A stretch of 64,000 nt of DNA from Rhynchopus sp. YZ270_cl-10 (lineage: Eukaryota > Euglenozoa > Diplonemea > Diplonemida > Diplonemidae), in assembly GCA_964035575.1 (NCBI GenBank), contig OZ037905.1, positions 769,001-833,000 on the forward strand, in the 5' to 3' direction. Under the pieces are notes generated by a model. That model was not told the DNA's origin. It was given only the letters and a program-made list of their open reading frames with translations, and did no database searches. Below are positions 41,137 to 51,632 of the stretch, one piece after another. Numbering within the stretch: the first letter of the stretch is position 1; each line of letters begins with the position of its first letter. The translations under genes and the position numbers were made by a program.

Positions 41137-42735
41137 CTACTTTGCAACCGACGTGACCTTCACAGGGAAACCCTTGTTGTCCAGCTGCCAGGTGACAGCA
41201 AACTCAACAGTAGGCTTAAACCCAGGCACACTGTCAAATTCATACGAAGCAAGCGCAGTGAGAAGCGCCATCTTAGCTTCAGTGATCGCCACAAACTTTC
41301 CAAGACAGACCCGTGGACCTGCGTTGAAGGTGGGGAACATGTACTCATCAAACGCAGTCGTGACCTTCTGCGCACCTGTCTCGGGGTCTGTGACAAGCCA
41401 CCTCTCAGGCTTCCACTCCGACACATCCTCGCCCCACACCTTGGGGTTGCGGTTCGTGCAGTAGGTGCTGAAGGAGACCACTTCACCTGCGTACACCGTT
41501 CCCCCTGACGGGAGCACGGTGTCCTGCACGCACACCTTCTCGTTGGAAGGGACGGGTGGCTGGAGGCGGATGGTTTCCATAAAGACAGCCTCCGTGAGTG
41601 GTGTGTCCTCGATGTCGTCGTAAGAAAGGTTCTCCTGCACGCGGCCCTGGAAGCAGTGCATCGCTTCGTCACGGATCTTCTGCTGCCACGCTTTGTTCTC
41701 TGGTGCAGAAAGGAACTGCACACACGACGTGATCGACGTCGCAGTGGTATCTCTCCCAGCAATGACGTTGTTCAGGATCATGTCCTTCAGGTACTGCTTC
41801 GTGTACTGCGTGCCCTCCTCCTTCCCGTTCTCGATGAACAGCGCAACCATGCTGCAGTCGTCCTTCAACACTTCGTCTCTGATCTCACCGTCCGCATCGA
41901 AGTAAGCATCGACAGTCTCGTTCATGTATTTGTTGATCGACGCAATAGACTTAGCCATGTCCTTTTCAGCAGAGCGGTTCAAGAACTTGTTGATCTTCCA
42001 CCACGGCTGCAAGAAACGGCCAGCACAGTGCCGCTGTGCAATGTCAAAGTTATCGGTGAAGCGGGTGTCACTGTTGCTGGTGTCAACATTCTTTTTGTAC
42101 TGACTCGCAAGGGAATGTGTGCTTTTGTTGAACGCAATCTCGTTGATTGCATCAAATGTAAAAGCAAAGAAAATGGGCTGCACATCGACAGCCTTGCCAG
42201 TGTCTGCGTGTGTGTCGAAGCAACGTGCGAGCTCCTGGGCATGCTCACCAAACACAGTTGACATTCTGTCCCTCAGCTTCCTGCGGAGGAAGAGACGTGA
42301 CGACACGACACGCTGGTGCTTCCATGTAGGGCCGTTGCTGTTGAAGATGCCCTCTCCAAGCAGGTCATTGAAGATGCCGAGAGCCTTCTTCGACTTCTCG
42401 AATGAGTAGAAGTTGTCACGAAGAATGCACTTGATGTCGTCTGGGTGCACAACGTAGATCTGACCGAACCCACCCATCACACCAAACCCATACGGCTTCC
42501 AGTCATTTGCCTCCAAGTTCCTCCGATGGAACTCAGCGTATGTCACCTCCTTGTCTTTGAGCACAGCCTTGATAACCTTGCGAGTGAGGCCCCAAAACGG
42601 TTCATTCATCGGGTGCAAAGGAAGTCCCTTCGGCCGCCCAGCCTTGAAGTACCACACCAACGACGCAAGGGACAACACACACAACGCAGCAGTGCCGTAC
42701 AGCACCTCCATCACAAAGGGTGACAACAGCTCCAT
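41137..42735 (-). CDS. Cytochrome P450 copy 2, CYP86/CYP4-like
   Basis: Single-exon gene of 532 residues. I-helix AGRDTTATSITS, ExxR in METIRLQPPVP, KPERW, and heme loop FNAGPRVCLGK with ligand Cys477; FNAGPR is the more usual CYP86-type loop, where copy 1 has FNAGQR. Membrane anchor as in copy 1. Copies 2 and 3 agree almost base for base over their C-terminal third. It has its own GGTVYAGEVVSFSTYC stretch (copy 3 reads FSPYC). Confidence 0.92.
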   Translation of the reverse strand: MELLSPFVMEVLYGTAALCVLSLASLVWYFKAGRPKGLPLHPMNEPFWGLTRKVIKAVLKDKEVTYAEFHRRNLEANDWKPYGFGVMGGFGQIYVVHPDDIKCILRDNFYSFEKSKKALGIFNDLLGEGIFNSNGPTWKHQRVVSSRLFLRRKLRDRMSTVFGEHAQELARCFDTHADTGKAVDVQPIFFAFTFDAINEIAFNKSTHSLASQYKKNVDTSNSDTRFTDNFDIAQRHCAGRFLQPWWKINKFLNRSAEKDMAKSIASINKYMNETVDAYFDADGEIRDEVLKDDCSMVALFIENGKEEGTQYTKQYLKDMILNNVIAGRDTTATSITSCVQFLSAPENKAWQQKIRDEAMHCFQGRVQENLSYDDIEDTPLTEAVFMETIRLQPPVPSNEKVCVQDTVLPSGGTVYAGEVVSFSTYCTNRNPKVWGEDVSEWKPERWLVTDPETGAQKVTTAFDEYMFPTFNAGPRVCLGKFVAITEAKMALLTALASYEFDSVPGFKPTVEFAVTWQLDNKGFPVKVTSVAK

Positions 42736-44452
42736 GATGGGAAAGAGACAACGGCAAAAAACACTGAAGAAGGGGTTGGATTAGGAAAATGCAGGAGGGT
42801 AAAAAAAAATCGCCTTTTTTTTAAAGAATGTTGAAGAAATTAAGATTGTATTGTCGCAATAAAAGAGAGAACACAGTGGGGAGGGGAGAGAACGTTGCTA
42901 AGATAGTAAGCCCTCGCAGTGCTTAGGCACCTTTTGGAAGGCTGCAATGATTTGAAAGGATCTCGGTTGAGCGAAACACTACCCTAGGTGTGAATTCTTG
43001 GGAGTGTCCGTGCAACCGGCAAGAGGCTGAATACTCACGAAAGGTGTCAAATGTGGACCGCTTTCAGTGTTCATAAGCCATATGTCTATCATACATAGGG
43101 TACTGTCATGGGTATGGATGTGGACCAATCTTTTTTCCACGCAAAGAAGAAGAAAGGGTTCATTGTGGTGTCTTCATTTTCGTTCGAGCGTCGCCGACAG
43201 GTCAGCCAACGCTTCAGTGCAAAAGAAGAAAAAAAAAAAAAAAACTGCTTGTTATTCGTTCAATACCCGGCAGTGTGTATCAAGTAAAGATTGTTGAAAT
43301 ACAAACCCCGCGGCTACAGAACAAAACGAATTCACACATCTTGTAAAGGATAACCTTTATTAATTCGTAATTGGGTATTAGTAATGTAGGTGTTATAGCA
43401 ATTTCCCCTAACCCTTTTCCTTGTGTGATTCACTCTTCTTAGTAAGTTGCTAGGGGGTGGCAGAAAGCGGGCTGGAAAACAAAATGTTGAAAAATGCAGC
43501 CAGAAAGTTACGCATCTCTGGCGCCCAAATAAAATCGGGAAGCATTGAAAACAAACAAACAAAACAAAACATGCAGGTATCTCGTGTTGGATGCAGGCAC
43601 GTAAAAAAGAAGTTGAAAGTGCAATAAAAAAAGTTTTGTAAAGTATAAGATGAACACAACCCTCACGCTTGGTCTGCTTAACTCAAAGAAAGTAAAGTTT
43701 TGGGGTTTCGAAAGTACTACACGATAAATCGAAGTACTACGGCACAAAAAATGGAGGAAAGGTTGGTAAGGGGGTCCTAAGTCTCTCGTGTTAAGTCATC
43801 CTGCCACGAAAAAAAGAGTCATGAAAGATTAATGTGCCTCAGGTGACCACAATACAAATGTGTGTAAAAGTTTGCCAGTAAAAAAACCCCGATGGGAAAA
43901 GGAAAAAAAAAAACCCCCCTAGTCGTGCCAGGTGATAGTGGGGGTCTAGACAGCAGATAATGGTAGCAAAGGTGGGGTTTGCGCTTCCTTGTTAAGTTAC
44001 ATTTGAAAACCACATACAAAATTGCGAGTTGCTGTTCTTGACGGCGAGGTTGAGGAACTGACAAAAAGGAGCAAAAAATACCCCGCAATGAAAAGTTCCC
44101 CCGTTCTCAAAGCCCAACCTTGCCGAGGCAAAAAAAGAAGGCACAAGCCCAGAAGAGCGAATAACAGTCAAAAAGAAAACATTTTCTCATATGCCCTTGC
44201 GCAGCAGAGCTGCTTCAACAAGTTGACATATTTTTACTCCATCACCCCCGTTGCGCTTGCATTTCATATTTGTACCCCCCGACACGTTGTATCGTTCAAA
44301 CACAGCAGCAGCACAGACATGGCATGAGAGTGGGCACGGGGTGCTGGGGAAAACGCTATCAAAGTTCATCACAAAAGACAGCTCGCGTGAAAAAAAAAAC
44401 TAAGAGGACACTTCATAAATAAACAGGAGAACGCACGGCGGTTGCGTTGCAA
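42736..44452. repeat. P450 spacer, duplicated unit copy 2
   Basis: Partner of 39013-41136. It has a remnant of the 109-bp palindromic element, a degenerate family-A repeat (43761-43802), and unique DNA at 43800-43930. No gene seen. Confidence 0.8.
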
Positions 44453-46051
44453 CTACTTTGCAACCGACGTGACCTTCACAGGGAAACCCTTGTTGTCCAG
44501 CTGCCAGGTGACAGCAAACTCAACAGTAGGCTTAAACCCAGGCACACTGTCAAATTCATACGAAGCAAGCGCAGTGAGAAGCGCCATCTTAGCTTCAGTG
44601 ATCGCCACAAACTTTCCAAGACAGACCCGTGGACCTGCGTTGAAGGTGGGGAACATAAATTCATCAAACGCAGTCGTGACCTTCTGCGCACCTGTCTCGG
44701 GGTCTGTGACAAGCCACCTCTCAGGCTTCCACTCCGACACATCCTCGCCCCACACCTTGGGGTTGCGGTTCGTGCAGTAAGGGCTGAAGGAGACCACTTC
44801 ACCTGCGTACACCGTTCCCCCTGACGGGAGCACGGTGTCCTGCACGCACACCTTCTCGTTGGCAGGGACGGGTGGCTGGAGGCGGATGGTTTCCATAAAG
44901 ACAGCCTCCGTGAGTGGTGTGTCCTCGATTTCGTCAAAGGTAAGGTTCTCCTGCACGCGGCCCTGGAAGCAGTGCATCGCTTCGTCACGGATCTTCTGCT
45001 GCCACGCTTTGTTCTCTGGTGCAGAAAGGAACTGCACACACGACGTGATCGACGTCGCAGTGGTATCTCTCCCAGCAATGACGTTGTTCAGGATCATGTC
45101 CTTCAGGTACTGCTTCGTGTACTGCGTGCCCTCCTCCTTCCCGTTTTCGATGAACAGCGCAACCATGCTGCAGTCGTCCTTCAACACTTCGTCTCTGATC
45201 TCACCATCCGCATCGAAGTAAGCATCGACAGTCTCGTTCATGTATTTGTTGATCGACGCAATTGACTTGGCCGTGTCATTTTCAGTAGAGAGGTTAAAGA
45301 ACTTGTTGATCTTCCACCACGGCTGCAGGAAACGGCCAACACAGTTCCGCTGTGCAATGTCAAAGTTATCGGTGAAGCGGGTGTCACTGTTGCTGGTGTC
45401 AACATTCTTTTTGTACTGACTCGCAAGGGAATGTGTGCTTTTGTTGAATGCAATCTCGTTGATTGCATCAAATGTAAAAGCAAAGAAAATGGGCTGCACA
45501 TCGACAGCCTTGCCCGTGTCTGCGTGTGTGTCGAAGCAACGCGCGAGCTCCTGGGCATGCTCACCAAACACAGTTGACATTCTGTCCCTCAGCTTCCTGC
45601 GGAGGAAGAGACGTGACGACACGACACGCTGGTGCTTCCATGTAGGGCCGTTGCTGTTGAAGATACCGTTGCCAAGCAGGTCTTTGAAGATGCCGAGAAA
45701 CTTCTTCGACTTCTCGAATGAGTAGAAGTTGTCACGCAGAATGCACTTGATGTCGTCTGGGTGCACGACGAAAACCTGGCTGAACCCACCCATCACACCA
45801 AAGGCATACGGCTTCCAGTCATTTGCCTCCAAGTTCCTCCGATGGAACTCACCGAGTGTCACCTCCTTGTCTGTGAGCACGGCCTTGATAACCTTGCGAG
45901 TGAGGCCCCAATACGGTTCATTCATCGGGAGCAAGGGAAGACCTTTCCCATATCCAGCCTTGAAGTACCACACCAACGACGCAAGGGACAACACACACAA
46001 CGCAGCAGTGCCGTACAGCATCTCCATCACAAAGGGTGACAACAGCTGCAT
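44453..46051 (-). CDS. Cytochrome P450 copy 3, CYP86/CYP4-like
   Basis: Single-exon gene of 532 residues. The start reads MQLLSPFVME (ATG at 46051), one change from the usual MELLSPF. The open frame reaches 46228, but the added part is not conserved. I-helix AGRDTTATSITS, ExxR in METIRLQPPVP, heme ligand Cys477 (FNAGPRVCLGK). The linker after the anchor differs (KAGYGKGLPLLP against KAGRPKGLPLHP). Residues ~240-310 (NCVGRFLQPWWKINKFFNLS, then TENDTAKS) are shared with copy 4 only, pointing to recent exchange. Confidence 0.92.
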   Translation of the reverse strand: MQLLSPFVMEMLYGTAALCVLSLASLVWYFKAGYGKGLPLLPMNEPYWGLTRKVIKAVLTDKEVTLGEFHRRNLEANDWKPYAFGVMGGFSQVFVVHPDDIKCILRDNFYSFEKSKKFLGIFKDLLGNGIFNSNGPTWKHQRVVSSRLFLRRKLRDRMSTVFGEHAQELARCFDTHADTGKAVDVQPIFFAFTFDAINEIAFNKSTHSLASQYKKNVDTSNSDTRFTDNFDIAQRNCVGRFLQPWWKINKFFNLSTENDTAKSIASINKYMNETVDAYFDADGEIRDEVLKDDCSMVALFIENGKEEGTQYTKQYLKDMILNNVIAGRDTTATSITSCVQFLSAPENKAWQQKIRDEAMHCFQGRVQENLTFDEIEDTPLTEAVFMETIRLQPPVPANEKVCVQDTVLPSGGTVYAGEVVSFSPYCTNRNPKVWGEDVSEWKPERWLVTDPETGAQKVTTAFDEFMFPTFNAGPRVCLGKFVAITEAKMALLTALASYEFDSVPGFKPTVEFAVTWQLDNKGFPVKVTSVAK

Positions 46052-46419
46052 GATGGGAAAGAGACAACGGCAAAAAACACTGAAGTGGGTGATGGTGTGG
46101 GAGCATGGGGACAAGGATTGGGGCACATTTGCAGCAGAGGGAGAAAAAATGAGGGTAGGGTGATCGTTAGGTTTCAAGAACAAAAATAACACCAACAAGT
46201 TGAAATGGGACATATTTTTTCCCTTCATCCCCGTTGCGCTCGCATTTCATACTTGTACCCCCCGCCACATCTTATCGTTCAAAAAGCTTTTTTCTTGACT
46301 AATAGACAGGAACATGTTCCGCAACTGCTTTGAAAAAAGACATAACGCACAGTCTGCGAAACGCTCACTAATAATACACTTCTTCAATCAACAGGAGAAC
46401 TCACGCTCTTGTGTTGCAA
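46052..46419. other. Spacer between P450 copies 3 and 4
   Basis: Short spacer. Positions 46303-46419 are nearly identical to 49552-49670, the 3' flank of copy 5, showing that these flanks were duplicated together with the genes. Confidence 0.7.
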
Positions 46420-48018
46420 CTACTTTGCAACCGACGTGACCTTCACAGGGAAACCCTTGTTGTCCAGCTGCCAGGTGATAGCAAACTCAACAGTAGGCTT
46501 AAACCCAGGCACACTGTCAAATTCATACGAAGCAAGCGCAGTGAGCAGCGCCATCTTAACTTCAGTGATCGCCACAAACTTTCCAAGACAGACCCGTGGA
46601 CCTGCGTTGAAGGTGGGGAACATAAATTCATCAAACGCAGTCGTGATCTTCTGCGCACCTGTCTCGGGGTCTGTGACAAGCCACCTCTCAGGCTTCCACT
46701 CCGACACATCCTCGCCCCACACCTTGGGGTTGCGGTTCGTGCAGTAGGGGCTGAAGGACAAGGTCTCCCCCACGTACACCTTTGCCCCTGACGGGAGCAC
46801 AGTGTCCTGCACGCACACCTTCTCGTTGACAGGGACGGGTGGCTGGAGGCGGATGGTTTCCATGAGAACAGCCTCCGTGAGTGGTGTGTCCTCGATGTCG
46901 TCAAAGGTAAGGGCCTCTTGCAGGGAACCCTGGAAGCAGTGCATCGCCTCGTCACGGATCTTCTGCTGCCACACTTTGTTCTCTGGTGCAGAAAGGAACT
47001 GCACACAAGACGTGAGCGACGTCGCAGTGGTATCTCTCCCAGCAATGACGTTGTTCAGGATCATATCCTTCAGGTACTGCTTCGTGTACTGCGTGCCCTC
47101 CTCCTTCCCGTTTTCGATGAACAGCGCAACCATGCTGCAGTCGTCCTTCAACACTTCGTCTCTGATCTCACCATCCGCATCGAAGTAAGCATCGACAGTC
47201 TCGTTCATGTATTTGTTGATCGACGCAATTGACTTGGCCGTGTCATTTTCAGTAGAGAGGTTAAAGAACTTGTTGATCTTCCACCACGGCTGCAGGAAAC
47301 GGCCAACACAGTTCCGCTGTGCAATGTCAAAGTTATCGGTGAAGCGGGTGTCACTGTTGCTGGTGTCAACATTCTTTTTGTACTGACTCGCAAGGGAATG
47401 TGTGCTTTTGTTGAATGCAATCTCGTTGATTGCATCAAATGTAAAAGCAAAGAAAATGGGCTGCACATCGACAGCCTTGCCCGTGTCAGCGTGTGTGTCG
47501 AAGCAACGCGCGAGCTCCTGGGCATGCTCACCAAACACAGTTGACATTCTGTCCCTCAGCTTCCTGCGGAGGAAGAGACGTGACGACACGACACGCTGGT
47601 GCTTCCATGTAGGGCCGTTGCTGTTGAAGATACCGTTGCCAAGGAGGTCTTTGAAGATGCCGAGAAACTTCTTCGACTTCTCGAATGAGTAGAAGTTGTC
47701 ACGCAGAATGCACTTGATGTCGTCTGGGTGCACAACGTAGACCTCGCCAAACCCACCCATCACACCAAAGGCATACGGCTTCCAGTCGTTCGATTCCAAG
47801 TTCCTCCGATGGAACTCAGCGAGTGTTATCTCCTTGTCTTTGAGCACGGCCTTGATAACCTTGCGAGTGACCCCCCAAAACGGTTCATTGATCGGGTGCA
47901 AAGGAAGTCCTTTCGGCCGCCCAGCCTTGAAGTACCACACCAACGACGCAAGGGACAACACACACAACGCAACAGTGCCGTACAACATCTCCATCACAAA
48001 GGGTGACAACAGCTCCAT
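46420..48018 (-). CDS. Cytochrome P450 copy 4, CYP86/CYP4-like
   Basis: Single-exon gene of 532 residues; I-helix AGRDTTATSLTS, ExxR in METIRLQPPVP, heme ligand Cys477. It is a mosaic. Its middle matches copy 3 (FFNLSTENDTAKS), while its substrate-recognition and C-terminal parts (SGAKVYVGETLSFSPYC, CFQGSLQEALTFDDIED) match copies 5-7. It keeps the Thr in AGRDT, where copies 5-7 have Ser. ATG at 48018; CACTTCAG lies about 32 bases upstream. Confidence 0.92.
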   Translation of the reverse strand: MELLSPFVMEMLYGTVALCVLSLASLVWYFKAGRPKGLPLHPINEPFWGVTRKVIKAVLKDKEITLAEFHRRNLESNDWKPYAFGVMGGFGEVYVVHPDDIKCILRDNFYSFEKSKKFLGIFKDLLGNGIFNSNGPTWKHQRVVSSRLFLRRKLRDRMSTVFGEHAQELARCFDTHADTGKAVDVQPIFFAFTFDAINEIAFNKSTHSLASQYKKNVDTSNSDTRFTDNFDIAQRNCVGRFLQPWWKINKFFNLSTENDTAKSIASINKYMNETVDAYFDADGEIRDEVLKDDCSMVALFIENGKEEGTQYTKQYLKDMILNNVIAGRDTTATSLTSCVQFLSAPENKVWQQKIRDEAMHCFQGSLQEALTFDDIEDTPLTEAVLMETIRLQPPVPVNEKVCVQDTVLPSGAKVYVGETLSFSPYCTNRNPKVWGEDVSEWKPERWLVTDPETGAQKITTAFDEFMFPTFNAGPRVCLGKFVAITEVKMALLTALASYEFDSVPGFKPTVEFAITWQLDNKGFPVKVTSVAK

Positions 48019-49193
48019 GATGGGAAAGAGAGACAACGGCAAAAAACACTGAAGTGGATGATGGTGTGGGAGCATGGGGACAAGGATTGGGGCATATTGG
48101 AAACAGAGGGGAGAAAAATGGGGTTCGGGTGTACCTTAGGTTTCAGGAACAATAATAACCCCAACAAGTGGAATTTTTTGATGACACGATTTCCTTAAAA
48201 AAACCAGAGAATCCCATATTGCACAATAAGGGCACTTCAGATAGTTTTTGGACACACGTGTGACCCCACCGTGGAGAGCAATCAAAAGAAAGCAGAGAAA
48301 AGGGGAAAGAAAAAAGAAAAAAGTTGGGTACCGTGCGCCTGCGGCGCTACCTGTTCCCTACCCCCCCATGATGTACTTATGTATATTCCACCTGATCCAT
48401 GTTTGCCGGTGTTTTCCGGTGTTGGCCGGTGAATTCACGGTACTGTGTACTGTGTCCTGGGTGTCCGAAAGACCTGAAAATGACCCTTGTTTACGAGTAT
48501 GGGTTCATATTTTGTGAAATTTTAAGTCACCAACATTTTGTCCATTTTTCCGTATATTTTCTTTCCTTACTTCAAAAACTCTCTCTTTTTTGATTGATGT
48601 GGTTTTGGTAGAGACACATTAATGGTGTCGGTTCTGTGGAATCACTGAACCACCCATATCCTGTATCACATCGTTGATTGTTCTTTCCCTGCGTTGACTG
48701 CAGGAAAGTTCACAAAAACTATCGTGACCAGGAAAAGGGACTTTTTTAACAACAATAAAGACAAATAACGCTAAGTCAATAGTAATTCAAAGGTATCCGG
48801 GTTATAGAAAAACATCTCCACGGAAGAAGCACAAATATAGCATCTGCATGTTTGACGCACATCAGAGATTGCGTGCCGGCTGTGCTCGCGCACTATCAAC
48901 AAAACTCTCGCAGTAGACCCGAGTCGCACTGCTCCTGGTGTCACACATTGGCGACAAAAACACATGCAGAAACGATATATACAAAGCAACAAGCAAGACA
49001 ATAATACGCTAAACCATGCGCGCGGTCCTCACATAAACTGTGTGTCGGCTGTGCCCGCACACTATCAACAGATCTCTCGCAGTCGAACCGAGTCGCACTG
49101 CTCCCGATGCCACACATTGGCGACAAAACAACGCGCAGGAAAATACACAAAGCTAAAAGCAAGACAATAATACGATAAACCATTCGCTCGGTT
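48019..49193. other. Spacer with 168-bp tandem repeat
   Basis: A/T-rich DNA with no gene on the plus strand. The right part carries the tandem repeat 48872-49228 described separately. Three GTGTTTTCCGGTG-like runs occur near 48405-48435. Confidence 0.5.
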
Positions 49194-49228
49194 CTAACAG
49201 AAACTGCGTGTCGGCTGTGCCCGCACAC
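48872..49228. repeat. Tandem repeat, about 168-bp unit, 2.1 copies
   Basis: Units begin at 48872, 49042 and (truncated) 49206 with cgtg(c/t)cggctgtgc(t/c)cgc. Each full unit also holds gagtcgcactgctcc and cacattggcgacaaaa. The truncated third unit forms the C-terminal codons of the small ORF at 49194-49346. Confidence 0.85.
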
Positions 49229-49346
49229 GCACTGGTGACATGTACTGTATCAGCGGGGCCACCTGCTGCTCTAGCTCTGCCTCGCGCCTCGTCTTCTCTG
49301 CCAACGCCTTGAGGATTTGCGGCTTCGTATGCTTGTTGTCCGGCAT
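49194..49346 (-). CDS. Small basic ORF or first-exon remnant, 50 residues
   Basis: Starts MPDNKHTKPQILKALAEKTR and continues with a charged helix (REAELEQQVAPLIQ), then a tail contributed by the tandem repeat (VRVRAQPTRSFC, stop at 49194). The helical, G/C-richer first 38 codons look like genuine coding sequence in an A/T-rich spacer. It could be a tiny gene, a first exon whose remainder is lost, or a gene fragment carried in with the duplications. No family recognised. Confidence 0.4.
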   Translation of the reverse strand: MPDNKHTKPQILKALAEKTRREAELEQQVAPLIQYMSPVRVRAQPTRSFC

Positions 49347-49670
49347 TTTTGAAAAAAAATGAAAATCAGAGAGTTAGACAGCAAAAAAACGTTTGTGTCA
49401 AAAAGTTATTTCCCCCACCACAGCCCGGGATTTTCTCGGAAATGCAATATAACCCTGATTTTCCCACCCCCCTTCACATACTTCCTGTAGGTGCATTTTT
49501 TTTGGACCCGATGTCCATTTTTTCGGGAAATTTCCGAAAAGTTAGCGCACGCCCTGTCAGGAACATGTTCCGCAACTGCTTTGAAAAAAGACATAACGCA
49601 CAGTCTGCGAAACGCTCACTAATAATACACTTCTTCAATCAACAGGAGAACTCACGCTCTTGTGTTGCAA
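49347..49670. other. Spacer 3' of P450 copy 5
   Basis: 324 bases; the part next to the gene (49552-49670) duplicates 46303-46419. Nothing else recognised. Confidence 0.5.
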
Positions 49671-51216
49671 CTACTTTGCAACCGACGTGACCTTCACAGG
49701 GAAACCCTTGTTGTCCAGCTGCCAGGTGATAGCAAACTCAACAGTAGGCTTAAACCCAGGCACACTGTCAAATTCATACGAAGCAAGCGCAGTGAGCAGC
49801 GCCATCTTAGCTTCAGTGATCGCCACAAACTTTCCAAGACAGACCCGTGGACCTGCGTTGAAGGTGGGGAACATAAATTCATCAAACGCAGTCGTGACCT
49901 TCTGCGCACCTGTCTCGGGGTCTGTGACAAGCCACCTCTCAGGCTTCCACTCCGACACATCCTCGCCCCACACCTTGGGGTTGCGGTTCGTGCAGTAGGG
50001 GCTGAAGGACAAGGTCTCCCCCACGTACACCTTTGCCCCTGACGGGAGCACGGTGTCCTGCACGCACACCTTCTCGTTGACAGGGACGGGTGGCTGGAGG
50101 CGGATGGTTTCCATGAGAACAGCCTCCGTGAGTGGTGTGTCCTCGATGTCGTCAAAGGTAAGGGCCTCTTGCAGGGAACCCTGGAAGCAGTGCATCGCCT
50201 CGTCACGGATCTTCTGCTGCCACGCTTTGTTCTCTGGTGCAGAAAGGAACTGCACACACGACGTGAGCGACGATGCAGTGCTGTCTCTCCCAGCAATGAC
50301 GTTGTTCAGGATCATGTCCTTCAGGTACTGCTTCGTGTACTGTGTGCCCTCCTTCGTCTCTGATCTCACCGTCCGCATCGAAGTAAGCATCGACAGTCTC
50401 GTTCATGTATTTGTTGATCGACGCAATTGAATTGGCCATCTCCTTTTCAGTAGAGCGGTTCAAGAACTTGTTGATCTTCCACCACGGCTGGAAGAAACGG
50501 GTGCAGCAGTTCCGCTGTGCAATGTCAAAGTTATCGGTGAAGCGGGTGTCACTGTTGCTGGTGTCAACATTCTTTTTGTACTGACTCGCAAGGGAATGTG
50601 TGCTTTTGTTGAACGCAATCTCGTTGATTGCATCAAATGTAAAAGCAAAGAAAATGGGCTGCACATCGACAGCCTTGCCAGTGTCTGCGTGTGTGTCGAA
50701 GCAACGTGCGAGCTCCTGGGCATGCTCACCAAACACAGTTGACATTCTGTCCCTCAGCTTCCTGCGGAGGAAGAGACGTGACGACACGACACGCTGGTGC
50801 TTCCAGACCTCCCCGTTGCTGTTGAAGATACCGTTGCCAAGGAGGTCTTTGAAGATGCCGAGAAACTGCTTCGACTTCTCGAATGAGTAGAAGTTGTCAC
50901 GCAGAATACACTTGATGTCGTCTGGGTGCACAACGTAGACCTCGCCAAACCCACCCATCACACCAAACCCATACGGCTTCCAGTCGTTCGATTCCAAGTT
51001 CTTCCGATGGAACTCAGCGAGTGTTATCTCCTTGTCTTTGAGCACAGCCTTGATAACCTTGCGAGTGATGCCCCAAAACGGTTCATTCATCGGGTGCAAA
51101 GGAAGTCCTTTCGGCCGCCCAGCCTTGAAGTACCACACCAACGACACAAGGGACAACACACACAACGCAGCAGTGCCGTACAGCATCTCCATCACAAAGG
51201 GTGACAACAGCTCCAT
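49671..51216 (-). pseudogene. Cytochrome P450 copy 5, broken by a 53-bp deletion
   Basis: Compared with its 1599-base sisters this copy is 1546 bases. A 53-base stretch is missing near 50355, after codons for ADGEIRDE, removing the segment VLKDDCSMVALFIENGK and shifting the frame, so the 5' frame ends soon after. The rest (I-helix AGRDSTASSLTS, METIRLQPPVP, FNAGPRVCLGK) is open and otherwise undamaged, so the loss is recent. The motif GAAG(G) at both edges suggests slippage or microhomology-mediated deletion. An intron is unlikely: the gap has no GT-AG counterpart in sister genes. A truncated protein ending before the heme loop could still be made. Confidence 0.9.
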
Positions 51217-51632
51217 GATGGGAAAAAGAGACAACGACAAAAAACACTGAAGTGGATGATGGTGTGGGAAGTGCATGGGGACAACGGATCGGGGCATATT
51301 GGAAACAGAGGGAGAAAAATGGGGTTCGGGTGCTCCTTAGGTATCAATACACACCAAGTTGACATAGTACATTTTGACCCCATCAGCCCCGTTGCACTCG
51401 TATACGTGTACCCCACATTTTATCGTTCAAAAAAGAAAAAAAAGAAAAGTTAATAAGATGAACCTAAGCCTCTCGTGCTTAGTCACCTACCGAAAGATAC
51501 AAAGTTGCACAGTCTGTGAAGCTTTTTGACTCTGGTGTTGAGCATAGCATGGGTAACGCTATCAAACTTCATCACGAAAAAAAAATATCGGGTCTTTTCT
51601 TTGTGAGCTCAAAGGCGGGCGACAAAAGAAAC
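51217..51632. other. Upstream flank of P450 copy 5
   Basis: Holds a clean family-A repeat (51448-51489) about 230 bases before the ATG, at the same relative place as in copy 6. The 3' part is collinear with the flank of copy 6 up to the hAT-like insertion. Confidence 0.6.
51448..51489 (+). repeat. Family-A hairpin repeat
   Basis: Consensus stem-loop about 230 bases upstream of P450 copy 5. Confidence 0.75.

Noticed and set aside
48872-49228. CRISPR array
   Set aside because: Only about two long units with no short repeat-spacer alternation, in a eukaryotic genome.
50355-50365. A 53-bp intron instead of a deletion in P450 copy 5
   Set aside because: The bases are missing from this copy and exonic in its six sisters, so there is nothing to splice.
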